NCBI GenBank assembly: GCA_014529385.2
Contig: CM043958.1
Location: forward strand, 81,277,525-81,341,524
Direction: 5' to 3'
Origin: Adiantum capillus-veneris
Taxonomy: Eukaryota > Streptophyta > Polypodiopsida > Polypodiales > Pteridaceae
DNA: 64,000 bases
The translations under genes and the position numbers were made by a program. The notes below the pieces were generated by a model. The model had not been told where the DNA came from. It worked only from the letters and a program-made list of their open reading frames with translations, and searched no databases. This document shows positions 52,986-62,444 of the stretch, piece by piece. Within the stretch, counting starts at the first letter, position 1, and every line of letters starts with the position of its first letter.

Positions 52986-53878
52986 ATGGAGAGGGTAGAG
53001 GTGGAGGCACCTCGCCACTCTAATTCACCCTCTTCCCTCATGGCATCCCCTACAGGGAATAAAGTCACATTTATGGCCACCAGCAAGCGATTGGCAATCA
53101 TGGAGAAGGAGATGAAGGAGTACAGGGCGGAGATGGTGGCGTGGAAGAAAGAGAAGCGATCTTCCTTCAATGGAAAATCAGCGGGGACAAGCTTTGAACT
53201 TACGAAAAAATGGAGCTTCGGACCAAAATTGAAGAGCTCAAGAAGCAGATTTTAGCCCTTAAGAAAGAGCTAGTTGTGGACTTGAAGAGGGAGAAATCCA
53301 ACCCTCAGTGATGGAAGAACTTAAGGTAATCAAAGAACAAATGCAAGCCATCAAGGAAGTAGAGGTGATCACCAAAACCCAGAAGAGAGTGGATGAGGCG
53401 GAGAAGTGGATAACGGTCGCCAAGAAAGACAAAGGAAAAGAGGTATCAACCCCCACTGCCACCATCATCAACATGACACTTGAAGAGGAACAACAAAGGC
53501 ATACAAGGGCTTTACATGTGAGAGTCGCCGGCCTCAAAGATCGGGATCAAGTTGACAAAGAAGTGAAGGAGCTCATGGTACTAATGGGGATAGATAAAGC
53601 GACGCATGCAAGAGCATGGAGAGTTGGCAAGAAGAGTGGAGGCATGGGGGGTACATCAAGAGAGAGGGCTCTCATTTTGTGCTTCCCCTCTATTGAAGTT
53701 CTTCAGAAAGATGCCCACCGTCAAGAAGACTGGTGTCTTTCTTGGCGACGACCTTACCCTTTCACAGCTTGCCCACATGAAGGAAGTCATGCCAGAGATT
53801 AAGGCTGCAAGAGAAAAGGGGAAGATAGACTTTTACAGAGATGGTCGGGTGGTGATTGTAGAGCAGAGCTCTACATGA
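52986..53878 (+). pseudogene. LINE-A ORF1
   Basis: Frames 52986-53255, 53308-53802 and 53606-53878 together give MERVEVEAPRHSNSPSSLMA, MEKEMKEYRAEMVAWKKEKR (coiled coil), AEKWITVAKKDKGKEVS, ALHVRVAGLKDRDQVDKEVK, RAWRVGKKSGGMGG, and in the last frame VKKTGVFLGDDLTLSQLAHM and AREKGKIDFYRDGRVVIVEQ. Frameshifts occur near 53250 and 53700. The protein would be the RNA-binding partner of ORF2. I see no CCHC knuckle. Confidence 0.8.
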
Positions 53879-53899
53879 AGGTGTGAAACCTATGGGACC

Positions 53900-54435
53900 G
53901 CACTGAAGATGGCTACTTGAAATTGTAACGGGTCTATGAGGTTGGACGTTGATGCCTTTGAGGATAGTTTCAGAGAAAGGGACATTGTATTCTTATCAGA
54001 GACTCACTAGGCCCCTCGACAGCTGATGCCACATGTGGTGGGGTACAAATGGGAAACAACCCACAGGACAGCCACGAGATCTGAGAATGGGAGTAGAGGA
54101 TCAAGAGGAGCCCTCCAACTAACAGAGGATGGATATGTGATCAGGCCAGCCTATATGGACACTCATTTATCCTATGGGATACGTGTGCTATTGGTCAGAT
54201 GTGCACATCATCGCATCAGCTAGAGATTGAGACTGGCAGATTTAGGAGAGTACCAGCAAAAGCCAGGATATGCCAGTTGTGTCATAAAGAGCCACAGACA
54301 AAGTTGCATCACATTTGTCACTGTCCGGTATACTATGAGATACGAGGCCACTTTCACTGTCTATTCAGAGAGGGCTTTGGACCGTTGGCTAGAGTCATGA
54401 GATATCAGGATCAGAGACCAGGAGGAAAGCAGTGA
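53900..54435 (+). pseudogene. LINE-A endonuclease start joined to ORF2 end
   Basis: Broken frames from 53920 read as the start of an APE endonuclease (a NCNG-type start, DVDAFEDSFRERDIVFLSET), where the Glu of SET is the expected metal ligand. At about 54112 the sequence changes to LQLTEDGYVIRPAYMDTHLS of the ORF2 end, followed by the finger CQLCHKEPQTKLHHICHC. The change of region means that about 3 kb of ORF2 is missing here. Confidence 0.7.
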
Positions 54436-56225
54436 TAGTGCCATAGGGAAGGATAGCAAAGCGGCTGCTGGTGTAGTGGAGTCTACACTGGCAAGGTCTC
54501 CCGCCTTCTAGTCACATGGAGATTGGTGCCCCCATCAGCTTCAGCCAGAGAGAGGCTTGTGCATGGCAAATAGGGGCAAGAAGTGCTCCATATAATTAAT
54601 TTGGACCCTTGTGTTGGAATTCAAATTATTGGTGTTTGGACCCATGGGTCGGGGTTCAAGGCATATGCATCTCGGAGGGAACCAATCAAACATATCTAAA
54701 ACACTATGGACGAGTACCCCCATCCATTGTTGTTGGTTGGATTATAGACAGGATGTGTTCCACAGTTCATTATCTTGGAGTAATATATTTTGGACATGAT
54801 GTGTTCACAGTTCACGAATGGGGATTCTTGGACATAGTGTGGTCTACAGCTCAATTTTCTAAAAAGGCAACCGATGCTCAAGATGGAATTCTTCTAAGGA
54901 ACAACGGTAGCAAAACCAGGTGTATCCATTAGTCCGAGGCCTTCTACTACGGTGTCCATGGTAGCTTCTTCGTCAACTTGGTCTCACTATTGATATCCAC
55001 TATGAGCTGCAGAGAGGGTGTTAGTTTTGGCATCTCAAGTGAACTGCCCAATGTGGGGCCCATTATTTATTTTGGCTTTTAGGTATTTATTTTACTTATT
55101 TGTCAATGTGTGTGTAGGACAATTTATTGAGGCTGCCATATATGCAACCCATTGCCTCCATTGTATTACACATTCAGTTACTCATTGCCAAGGTTGATTG
55201 GTTCAGGAGATTCACTCTCTCGTGCTCCCTCTCCTTGGTCTCTATGCTTCCGCATCATCAACTTTGAGAGTAAGATGGCCGATAGTTTTTGCAAGAAGCC
55301 ATATTTTACCCACCTAGATACTCCCTTTGAACACAATGACAAGAGTCCAAAGGTTATTTCATAAATAGGGGCAACCATTGGAAATACATCATATATCAGT
55401 ATCTTCTTTTGGCTTTTACTATGGAAACAATGCACAATGAGTTTGATGCTTCAGACCTGACTAGACATACTCAAGGTGGGATCTATACCTTGCCAGAGAG
55501 CTAGAAACACAGATGCATAGAGGATCATAGCCGATTACTGGTTGGTGCACTTGGTGTGCGAAGCACTTGGTTGGTGCCCCTTCATAGTTCTTCTTTGAAG
55601 TGCAGGAGGCGGCACGGCTCTCTAGCATGTGATGTGAATCCCCCATGGTGTCGGAGTGGAATTTTCAGAGGATTACAATTTTTGCAATGGCACTAGCCAT
55701 CCTTCCAGACATGGCCTACACCTGGGGAGTCGTATGAAAAATTAATGGTCTAGACCAGGATGTGCCTACGAGACAGAGCCAGGCAGCCAGATTCAGGCAG
55801 GGCAGCCCCATCAGTGAACTGAGCCAGATTTTTTGACAGAAACATGGACTCAGGAGAAGGATCTTCACTGGAGCTGATCAGCAGTCTTGGCTTCTCAATT
55901 ATATGGAGGGCTCGTTGTTTCCAAGTTTTTGAGGGGTGACCCAAGCCATTAGCAACGACCGTTTGGGCTTTCTGGTAGATTTGAATCATCCACTAAGAGG
56001 CCAGGATGACAGCATTGAGGGGAGCTCAGATAGGCTGAGGCAGAGAAAGGCATTAATTAGTATGTAGAGGCCAGGAACCTCACCCTGCACGGTCTTTGCC
56101 GGCAGCAAAGGCCAACTGTTTGCCTCTTTCCTCCTCCCATGTTGTGATGTGGTCACTCTACTTCAACGCAAGGTCAATGGACATATGATTTTAAGTGGAA
56201 TTGCTAGCTGTCATGTAACACTACT
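54436..56225. other. Unclassified intron sequence
   Basis: No gene was recognised. A minus frame at 55750-55989 (79 residues) and plus frame 54609-54932 have no family I know. Near 55019 a purine tract gcagagaggg is followed by tgttagttttggc, which could be the start of a copia-type 3' LTR ending near 55259; no partner was seen. The sequence gatgtgttcacagttca is partly repeated (54750 and 54799). Confidence 0.35.
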
Positions 56226-56354
56226 GCAATGTTTTAAACTGCAAGCGTATCATCTGATGAGCTGTAGACAACTTTCTATATAAACTGCGATGTTTTAAAC
56301 CCTAAAAACTGCAAGTGTATCATCTGATGAGCTGCAGACAACTTTCTATATAAT
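56226..56354. repeat. Tandem duplication of about 60-70 bp
   Basis: The unit gtatcatctgatgagctg, then agacaactttctatata occurs at 56247 and 56315. The copies differ at two positions over about 45 bp, and the second has an extra ccctaaaa. Confidence 0.85.
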
Positions 56355-56789
56355 TCTTTGTACTTCACGAACTAGAGAGCTAAGAGGACCTCCCCAGCCT
56401 TGTTATAACACACCCATCTTGGTATAATACGAAGGATTTAGAACCAGTGTGAGTATGAAACTCACATCTACTCACCAGAGAGCACAATTTTTTACTGCAG
56501 TTGATGCTGCAGCCTATTCTGAGAACAGTAAGAGAGCAATTTCACAAGTTTGCAACATAAGCAGATGGTATCTTTCCCTACAAGTTATACTGAAAAATAT
56601 ATTTGTTCTCATTGGAGATAGACTATTGATAGATTCAATATAGCTTAAATATCAAAATCTATTTGGGAATCTTTTCACAAACATCAAAATTTCCTTAAAT
56701 AATGTGAAATATTTTTTACTTATAAATGACAAGAAAGAAATTGAGCAAAACTTAAATAAACATGAAAGGCTGCAGAAGGGAAGCCCTAC
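56355..56789. other. Giant-intron 5' end, no gene seen
   Basis: A/T-rich sequence with a short frame (56449-56643) that I do not recognise. It leads to the donor site at 56784-56789. Confidence 0.5.
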
Positions 56790-56913
56790 TGCCATCTTTT
56801 GACCTTATAAAGCTCCCACCCTCCGGATCAGCAATGTTCTCTGGTATGCCTGAAAGTTGTAAGGCTCTTGAATTTGCAAGTCCCATATGACCATCCATTC
56901 GGTAGATCCATAC
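56790..56913 (-). CDS. LAF3: LAF3-like amidohydrolase, second visible exon
   Basis: A 124-bp exon (41 codons + 1 base) on the minus strand between the acceptor tatggattttcag, preceded by a T run, and the donor gtaggg. It codes for VWIYRMDGHMGLANSRALQL, SGIPENIADPEGGSFIRSKD and G. The RMDGHMGLANS block is strongly conserved in YtcJ/LAF3-type amidohydrolases, where the His belongs to the active-site pocket. Its last base plus the first two of the exon at 32459-32653 make a Ser codon. There are no stops. Confidence 0.88.
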
Positions 56914-57024
56914 CTGAAAATCCATACCGAAAAAAAAAAATCAGTCTCAAATCCAGGTACCAAACTGCCAGATCTTAATGACAACTCGCAGGCATTCCCT
57001 GTTTTTAAAATGTTAAAAACTTAC
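56914..57024 (-). other. Short intron of the amidohydrolase gene
   Basis: 111 bp, GTAAGT donor at 57019-57024 and CAG acceptor at 56914-56916 with a poly-T tract. A normal plant intron, in contrast to the next one. Confidence 0.8.
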
Positions 57025-57131
57025 TGGAACTTCTTCTGTGAAGGAATCGATCCATGAGACACTTGGCAGCTCCCCGCCCCATTTCTCATTATTCCATCCA
57101 CCTCCCAATAGCCAGTGTCCACCTTCAACTC
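57025..57131 (-). CDS. LAF3: LAF3-like amidohydrolase, first visible exon
   Basis: A 107-bp exon (2 bases + 35 codons) reading VEGGHWLLGGGWNNEKWGGE, LPSVSWIDSFTEEVP. The GGGW and WGG motif comes before the RMDGHMG block in the family (in plants a WxLGGGWNN-WGG pattern), so the order with the next exon is right. The acceptor is caatattgtag and the donor is gtaagt. The N-terminal exons, including the HxH metal-binding motif, were not found; they may lie right of the window. Confidence 0.85.
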
Positions 57132-57954
57132 CTACAATATTGTTTCAATAAAGGTGATGATGTTACTTCCCTTTTCCAAGCTTGCAAACATCAGGCTAAA
57201 ACCTCAAGAGCCAAGGCATCTTGAATGCTAATACAGAGAAAAGCCCATCTTGTTGCCAACGAATCCATGTTAAGTTATCCATATTTAAACACATCTTTTA
57301 TGCTGTATCTCTAGCAGAAAATTGGTATTTATCTTCAATGCAATGTGTTAGTTGGCAGTAATGACCCTGTGATGTATCCAAAGGCGAGTTTCAGTTCTTC
57401 ACAGTAGTATCAGAGAGAAATTTTTCCTACCCGCCGGTTCTGGTGCTCATTTAGCCTCATGGTGCACTTTGCCAAACCAAACTCGGCCTTACATAGAGAA
57501 GAGGCTGTTCATAAGGGATCAACCTCAATTAAACACGGGGTTCGAGGAAAACCCATGAAAATTAAGGGGTAAATTAGGTTATTGAAGCAAAACATGTCAA
57601 GGGAGGGGGAGCAGGAATAGAAGAAGGTGAGAGTGGTAAAGGAGGAGGTGAGCTGCATGCAGGATAAGGAGTGTCGCAATGTAGATTGCAATGGGCGATT
57701 AGGGAAAGGTTAATATGCAGGATAACATGTGGAGCAGGATGCAGCGTGCTTGAGAAAGAGGGCCAAGTTGCAGCTGAGTGCAAGAGAGGACAAGACAACA
57801 AAAGTGCAGAGAGAGGAGGCTTTTCCATATATTATGTGAAGTGAAAGAGTCAGAACATTGACGGGCGGTCAATTCTGAGTTACAGCTTGTAACACCAGCT
57901 CTACTTTGACTGTTTCTGAGTTACAGTTTGTAACACTTTCTATGCCTGAACAAA
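57132..57954. other. Intron or upstream sequence, no gene seen
   Basis: No family could be recognised in any frame. The minus frames at 57509-57828 are Ser/Pro-rich and probably not coding. The next recognisable feature is LINE-B at 57955. Confidence 0.45.
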
Positions 57955-58104
57955 GGTGCTCGCTGCTGCCCTCACCCTCTCCCCCTGCGCACGTACTGCC
58001 CCCCCTTCTCTTTCACCATCGCCCCCCCCCCAAGCTGGTCTCGTGCTGACCTGTCCTGCCCTGCCCGCTGCCCGCAGTCATCACCAGCGCGCAGCCTGTC
58101 CATC

Positions 58105-58805
58105 GTGCAGACAGCCTCAACGCGCCCGCCACGCCTCAGCCCGCCAGCCCCGCCTCGCGATCCCGCTCTCTCCGCATCGCCACTCTCCCCTCCACCCCTG
58201 TTTTCTGCTCGGCTGAAGTCGTCATCTGCTTCGACATACTCAGTCACAGAAGGCCTCCACTCGTCATCGACTCTTCGCCCTTTCTTCACGGCAGCAGACA
58301 CTAATGGAGGCTCATGCTCCACCTCAGAGGGACTCTCAAGAAGCCCCCTCGCCCGACCCTGCAGAGCCCACCATCCGACTTGCTCTCTCCCCGACAGAGC
58401 AAGCGAGCCTCGCAGCAGAGGTGTAACGCCTTCAGGCGACTTCCGTCATCTACAAGATTCTCGGCACCAGACCCAGGCAGAGGAGAGGTGCGTGATCTTT
58501 TCCAGGCCCGCCGCCTTCTCGTAGAAGTGGGCAAGATCTTGGATGTTCAGTTCCTCGCACGCAGCTACTATCAGATAGAGTTCGCAACCTCCGAGAGGGC
58601 GTCCAAGGTCATCGCGATGAGCCCTTTGGCCATCCGAGCAGTTCAAGCTCACTTTCGACAGTGGAGGCATGGTTTCGACCCACCTATTGATGTTCTGGTA
58701 GAGGAGGCAGACCTACCCATCTCCGTCTGCTTTCCCGGTTTGAGTGGAGAGTACCTGCCAATTTTGTCCAGGATAGGCTCAGATTCAAAGATTGGCAGCA
58801 CATAG
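58105..58805 (+). pseudogene. LINE-B ORF1
   Basis: Frames at 58105-58524 and 58314-58805 give a Pro/Ser-rich N-terminus, then FQARRLLVEVGKILDVQFLA, SYYQIEFATSERASKVIAMS, HFRQWRHGFDPPIDVLVEEA and DLPISVCFPGL, a pattern like the RNA-binding DUF4283-type domain of plant LINE ORF1. The end at 58805 is early; 58865-59110 (MIDLVQTFWPLAKFSVTPPD) continues the protein in another frame. Confidence 0.65.
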
Positions 58806-59007
58806 TTCTGGACTGGCTCCAGATTCAGGCTACTGAGTTCTCACACCACACAGGGAACTTAGGGATGATAGATTTGGTGCAGACATTTTGGCCTCTCGCC
58901 AAGTTCAGCGTGACGCCTCCGGATGCTTCACGTTGCAAGCACATTGTGGTGCATTTGTTTGCTAACACTCAGAGCCCTCCCTGTTATGTATTTATACATG
59001 AGGATTC

Positions 59008-59830
59008 TTGGACAGAGGATGTAGCCCTTCGGGCTGCACGCTCGGCTTCGGCCTGTGTGGGACTGTCACTCCTATCTGGCAGCAACTGTTTTCTCTCACT
59101 GACTCCATGAGGATCATCTCATGGAATGTGCAGGGATTAGGAGGGCCCCAGTTTCAGCATCAGAGGGGTCGGCTGCGTCAAGAGCTTCAGTGATGCCTTG
59201 TGGGTGGTGAGATTGACATTCGTATGCTACAGGAGCATCATCTTTGTGAGAGCCGCATTCAACAATGTAGTCAGATGCATTTGGACCTGGAGGAATCCTG
59301 GGACGGATATGTATGACTATTGCGGACTCTTTGCATCACGCCATAGTGGGTAGAGGGATTATTGTGCCAAGCAAGGCTCAGTGGATCACTATGCAGGTTC
59401 AGGGTTGCCTCGTGGGCTTCCTGAACATCTATGCGCCCAATGTGGTGAGTGCACATGCAAAGTTTTGGTCTCATATTGTTGAGTCTCTGCTGTAGGCAGA
59501 GCAATGGTGCATTGGGGGTGACTTCAACATGTTGGAGGACCCCTCTGAATGGATTGGAGGTAGCCATACTATTGTGCATGGAGTTGAGTTGGCAGCTTGA
59601 GAGAGAGGTGGGTTTCAGATGTGTGGCAGCATTCTAGCTTTGTGAGGCCTCCTGACAGTTTTGTCTTTCTCTCGTTCAAACCATAGAGTGGGAGGAGTGA
59701 ATCTATCTCGGATAGATTGCTTTCACACTAGTGACCATTTCTGTGACTTGGGTGGGACAGTCTGCATTCTGTCTGGTACTTCTTTTTCAGACCATGCACA
59801 AGTGATCCCTCATAGTGACAAATAACCAAA
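59008..59830 (+). pseudogene. LINE-B endonuclease
   Basis: The APE-type endonuclease begins at 59107, MRIISWNVQGLGGPQFQHQR, the usual N of the active site. Then come RMLQEHHLCESRI (Glu expected in QE), IVPSKAQWITMQVQGCLVGF, LNIYAPN, GGDFNMLEDPSEWIGGSH (D and N conserved) and, near 59795, an FSDHAQV-type end in broken frames. The enzyme nicks the target DNA for primed reverse transcription. At least five stops interrupt it. Confidence 0.8.
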
Positions 59831-59893
59831 GGAGGGAGAGCATGATGCTTTGTATTCCTGAGAGGGTTTTGCTGGACTCTACACTCAGAGAGA

Positions 59894-61604
59894 GTGGTGG
59901 CTCTTTCGACAGAGGGCTTAGCCGTGCACGACTCTCCTGCTCACAGGGTGGCCTCTAGACTTGCTCAGCTCAGTCGGCTTTTTCTTCAGGAGTCCATGGC
60001 CCGCCTGGCTGCAGCGAGAGAGGAGGAGCAACGCCTCCGACGGCCTTGCAGAGGATGCAGGAGAAGCATCCAAAGAGTCCTTGGTTGGAGGAGCAGTTGC
60101 AACGGGCTTGTCAGGAGGTTGCCAGCACAGAGGAGAGGCGCCATGAGTTTGCCTTCCATCGAAAGGCATCTCAGTGGACCCAGGTGGGTGATAGAGTGAT
60201 AGGGGCTTTCTTTGAGGCAGTCCGACCCCGGCATACGCATGCCAGGGTCAGCCTGTTGAGGAGGCTTGACGGGTAAGTTGCTTCAAAGCCTGAGGACATG
60301 CGAACCGTTGGAAAAGAGGGACCTTTTGTTAATTTCTCACCGGCTTTCAGCAGAGCCTCGGTCAGAGCGTCAAGATGCTTGGAGAGAGCAGGTTTGGGCA
60401 CAGATGCCTTGTCTTGTGACTGAGGAGATGCGCCAGAGCCTTGAGCAGCCTCTTCAGCTAGAGGAGCTCCATGTGGCCCTCACAGCACTTCCCCATGGTA
60501 GCTGTCCAGGTGAGAATGGTTCGACTCCCAATTTTTTCTTAGAGTACTAGGACTTGCTTGGCTCAGATCTCTGCAACGCTTTTCAGTACATCCTGCACAC
60601 AGGAGAGATGCTTGACAGCATGAGTGAGAGTCTCATTTACCTCATTCCCAAGGAGGGTGGCTCCTTGGATGAGATCCGACAGTGAAGGCCCATCACGATC
60701 CTCAACTTAGCCTACAAAATTCTTGCCAAGGCTCTGAGTTTGAGGATTCAGCAACTTCTAGAGAGCAATATACATGGGGCACAGACAGGTTTTGTCAAGG
60801 AGCGTAGTATCCTTGACAACATCTTTACGTTTTGGGAGGCTTCTACCCTCGCTCGCCTCCGTGGTGAGGATCTGGTGATACTCCTCCTCGACTTTGAGAA
60901 GGCCTATGATAGAGTTGACTGGGACTTCTTCGAGGGCACTCTACGCAAGATGGGCTTCTCAGATGCTTGGATCAGAGGTGTGTCGGCTCTCTACAGACGG
61001 CACACAGTCAGGTACTGTTGGCAGGTGGCAGAGGAGATCGCTTCATGCTCACACGTTCGGTCAGGCAGGGCTGCCTTCTTGACCCCTTTCTCTTTTTGTT
61101 CTATGCTGAGGCGATGAGCAGATTTTTGGTTTCACAGCAGGTTGGCTTACGTGGCTTAGCGCTCCCTATTCGGGGCGACGAGTTGCTGGATGTTGAGTTT
61201 GCGACGACTCAGCTTTGTACTTGGAGGGCAAAGAGGCCAACCTTCAGAGGTGTGAGCAGGCTCTTGAGGCCTTTTGTATTGCATCAGGCGTATGGATCAA
61301 CTCGAAAAAGACTGTGGCTTTGTTGGTTGGTAGTGCTCCTACGCCAGATTGGCTGCCAAGTAAGGATTTCAGATGGATTCCCCCCAGGACTGCAGTCCGA
61401 TACTTGGGCTGTCAGGTTGGTTTGGACTTGTCCCCTGAGCAGCAAATTGCTCCACTCCTCCTGTCCATCAGGAGGAAGCTGTTACATTGGAGTTCCGCAC
61501 GTCTTTCCTTGGCAGGCAGAGTTGTAGTGGCCAGCCACATGTTGTTGGCTACTATGTGGTACATCACTTCTTGCTGGATCTTTTTGAGTTCCTGCATCAG
61601 GTAG
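59894..61604 (+). pseudogene. LINE-B reverse transcriptase
   Basis: After an EN-RT linker (59894-60276) come GSCPGENGSTPNFFLEY, TGFVKERSILDNIFTFWEAS, LLLDFEKAYDRVDWDFFEGT (motif A), SVRQGCLLDPFLFLFYAEAM (motif B, with a changed PL) and a motif C disrupted by a one-base deletion at about 61203: the relative at 17250 has one base more in gagtttgcaaacgac. The thumb (YLGCQVGLDLSPEQQIAPLL) follows in 61215-61604. Stops lie near 60550 and 60680. Confidence 0.87.
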
Positions 61605-62125
61605 AGAGGCTGATCAGGAACTTCCTTTGGTCAAAGCGTGACACTCAGATAGCCGGGGCCAGAGTGGCCTGGCAGGTCATCACTCTTCCATGTTCTCACG
61701 GAGGGTTGGGGATCATAAACCCAGCACAGCACAGCAGAGCCCTTCTTGGGAAGTTTGTTGTCAAAGGATTGCTTCCAGGGGAGGAGCCCTAGAAGGAGTT
61801 TTTGCTTCAGCGGCTTAGTGCTAGGGTGCCCCAAGCTGGAGGCCCCTGGCGACCTTCGACCAGATGGATCTTCACAGAGATGCGCAAAGTTGGCTTGAGC
61901 AGGAGACTCGAGGACCGTTTTGTTGTGAGCTTCTCTGCTCCTGGGCTGCGGAGAGGCCTGGAGCAGCATCAGCCTACTTGCACGGAGGAGCGCCTGAGGC
62001 AGCCCCTTGTTTGGAACCCCATGGTTAGCACTCAGAGAGGCCACTTGGTTGGTAGTAGGCCTCATGTTTCTTGGTGTCCCATGGCAGAGGGTCCAGCACG
62101 CACTCTAGGTGACTGGTTACTTCGT
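61487..62125 (+). pseudogene. LINE-B ORF2 region after RT
   Basis: Frames 61487-61792 and 61802-62125 give LIRNFLWSKRDTQIAGARVA, LPCSHGGLGIINPAQHSRAL, FVVKGLLPGEEP and, after a stop, the RWIFTEMRKVGLSRRLEDRF part, collinear with 16473-16850 on the other strand. The frames end where the PPR region begins. Confidence 0.8.
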
Positions 62126-62304
62126 TAGCGTAGGAGCCTCTTTTGAATTCTCGAGCTCTCAGTAACCCACGTGGCAGTCTTTCAAACCGGCTCCATCGTT
62201 TTATCGATGCACCTGGGACGGCGATACGCACAGGGAGCAGGGCCGGAGCGTGGACTCTTGGAATGCAGTGATTGCAACAGAGCAGAGTAGGCATGACTAA
62301 GCAA

Positions 62305-62444
62305 CCTCGATCGTCCGAAGCTCAGCCTCAATCTGCCCCAATCTTTCATGAGAAACAACGTCTTCAGTTGTGCCCCTCGATCGTCCGAAGCTCAGCCTCA
62401 ATCTGCCCCAATCTTTGATGAGAAACAACATCTTCAGTTGTGCC
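62305..62444. repeat. 70-bp tandem duplication
   Basis: cctcgatcgtccgaagctca starts at 62305 and 62375, and the copies differ at few positions (ttcatg against ttgatg, aacg against aaca). On the minus strand it reads as a 23-residue repeat with RLGQIEAELRTIE. It lies between LINE-B and the PPR pseudogene. Confidence 0.9.

Larger units (their letters stand above)
52616..54435 (+). mobile_element. LINE-A with ORF1, endonuclease start and C-terminal end
   Basis: The copy contains the ORF1 N-terminus (52986 on), the ORF1 RNA-binding part, the start of the endonuclease, and then directly the C-terminal end of ORF2. RT is missing. Its upstream part, 52616-52985, is G/C-rich with a frame (52759-52998) that I do not recognise. 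No 3' terminus of the family follows; the copy stops at about 54435. Confidence 0.78.
32654..56789 (-). other. Giant intron (about 24.1 kb) of the amidohydrolase gene
   Basis: The donor is gtaggg directly left of the exon end at 56790; the acceptor is ttccag at 32654-32659. The exon on one side ends with one base of a codon and the other begins with two, giving Ser in KDGSLTGVLVD, which continues the family order. The intron holds two low-complexity arrays, a gypsy element, at least seven LINE-A pieces and a tandem duplication. Splicing over this distance is inferred from sequence only. Confidence 0.75.
57955..62125 (+). mobile_element. LINE-B, plus strand, nearly full length but 3'-truncated
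   Basis: The order is a C-rich 5' part, ORF1, an APE-type endonuclease, RT and thumb. The minus-strand relative (14967-18420) has a longer C-terminal region that is absent here: the sequence leaves LINE-B at about 62125, after LGDWLLR. Loss of a 3' end is unusual for a LINE, which primes from its 3' end, so a later deletion is likely. Stops and frameshifts occur throughout. Confidence 0.83.

Noticed and set aside
55019-55259. Copia-type 3' LTR
   Set aside because: Only a purine tract and a tgttag start support it; no second LTR, pol or target duplication was seen. Kept as a remark only.
57509-57828. Minus-strand Ser/Pro-rich frames as N-terminal exons of the amidohydrolase gene
   Set aside because: They lack the HxH metal-binding motif and any similarity to the family's N-terminus.
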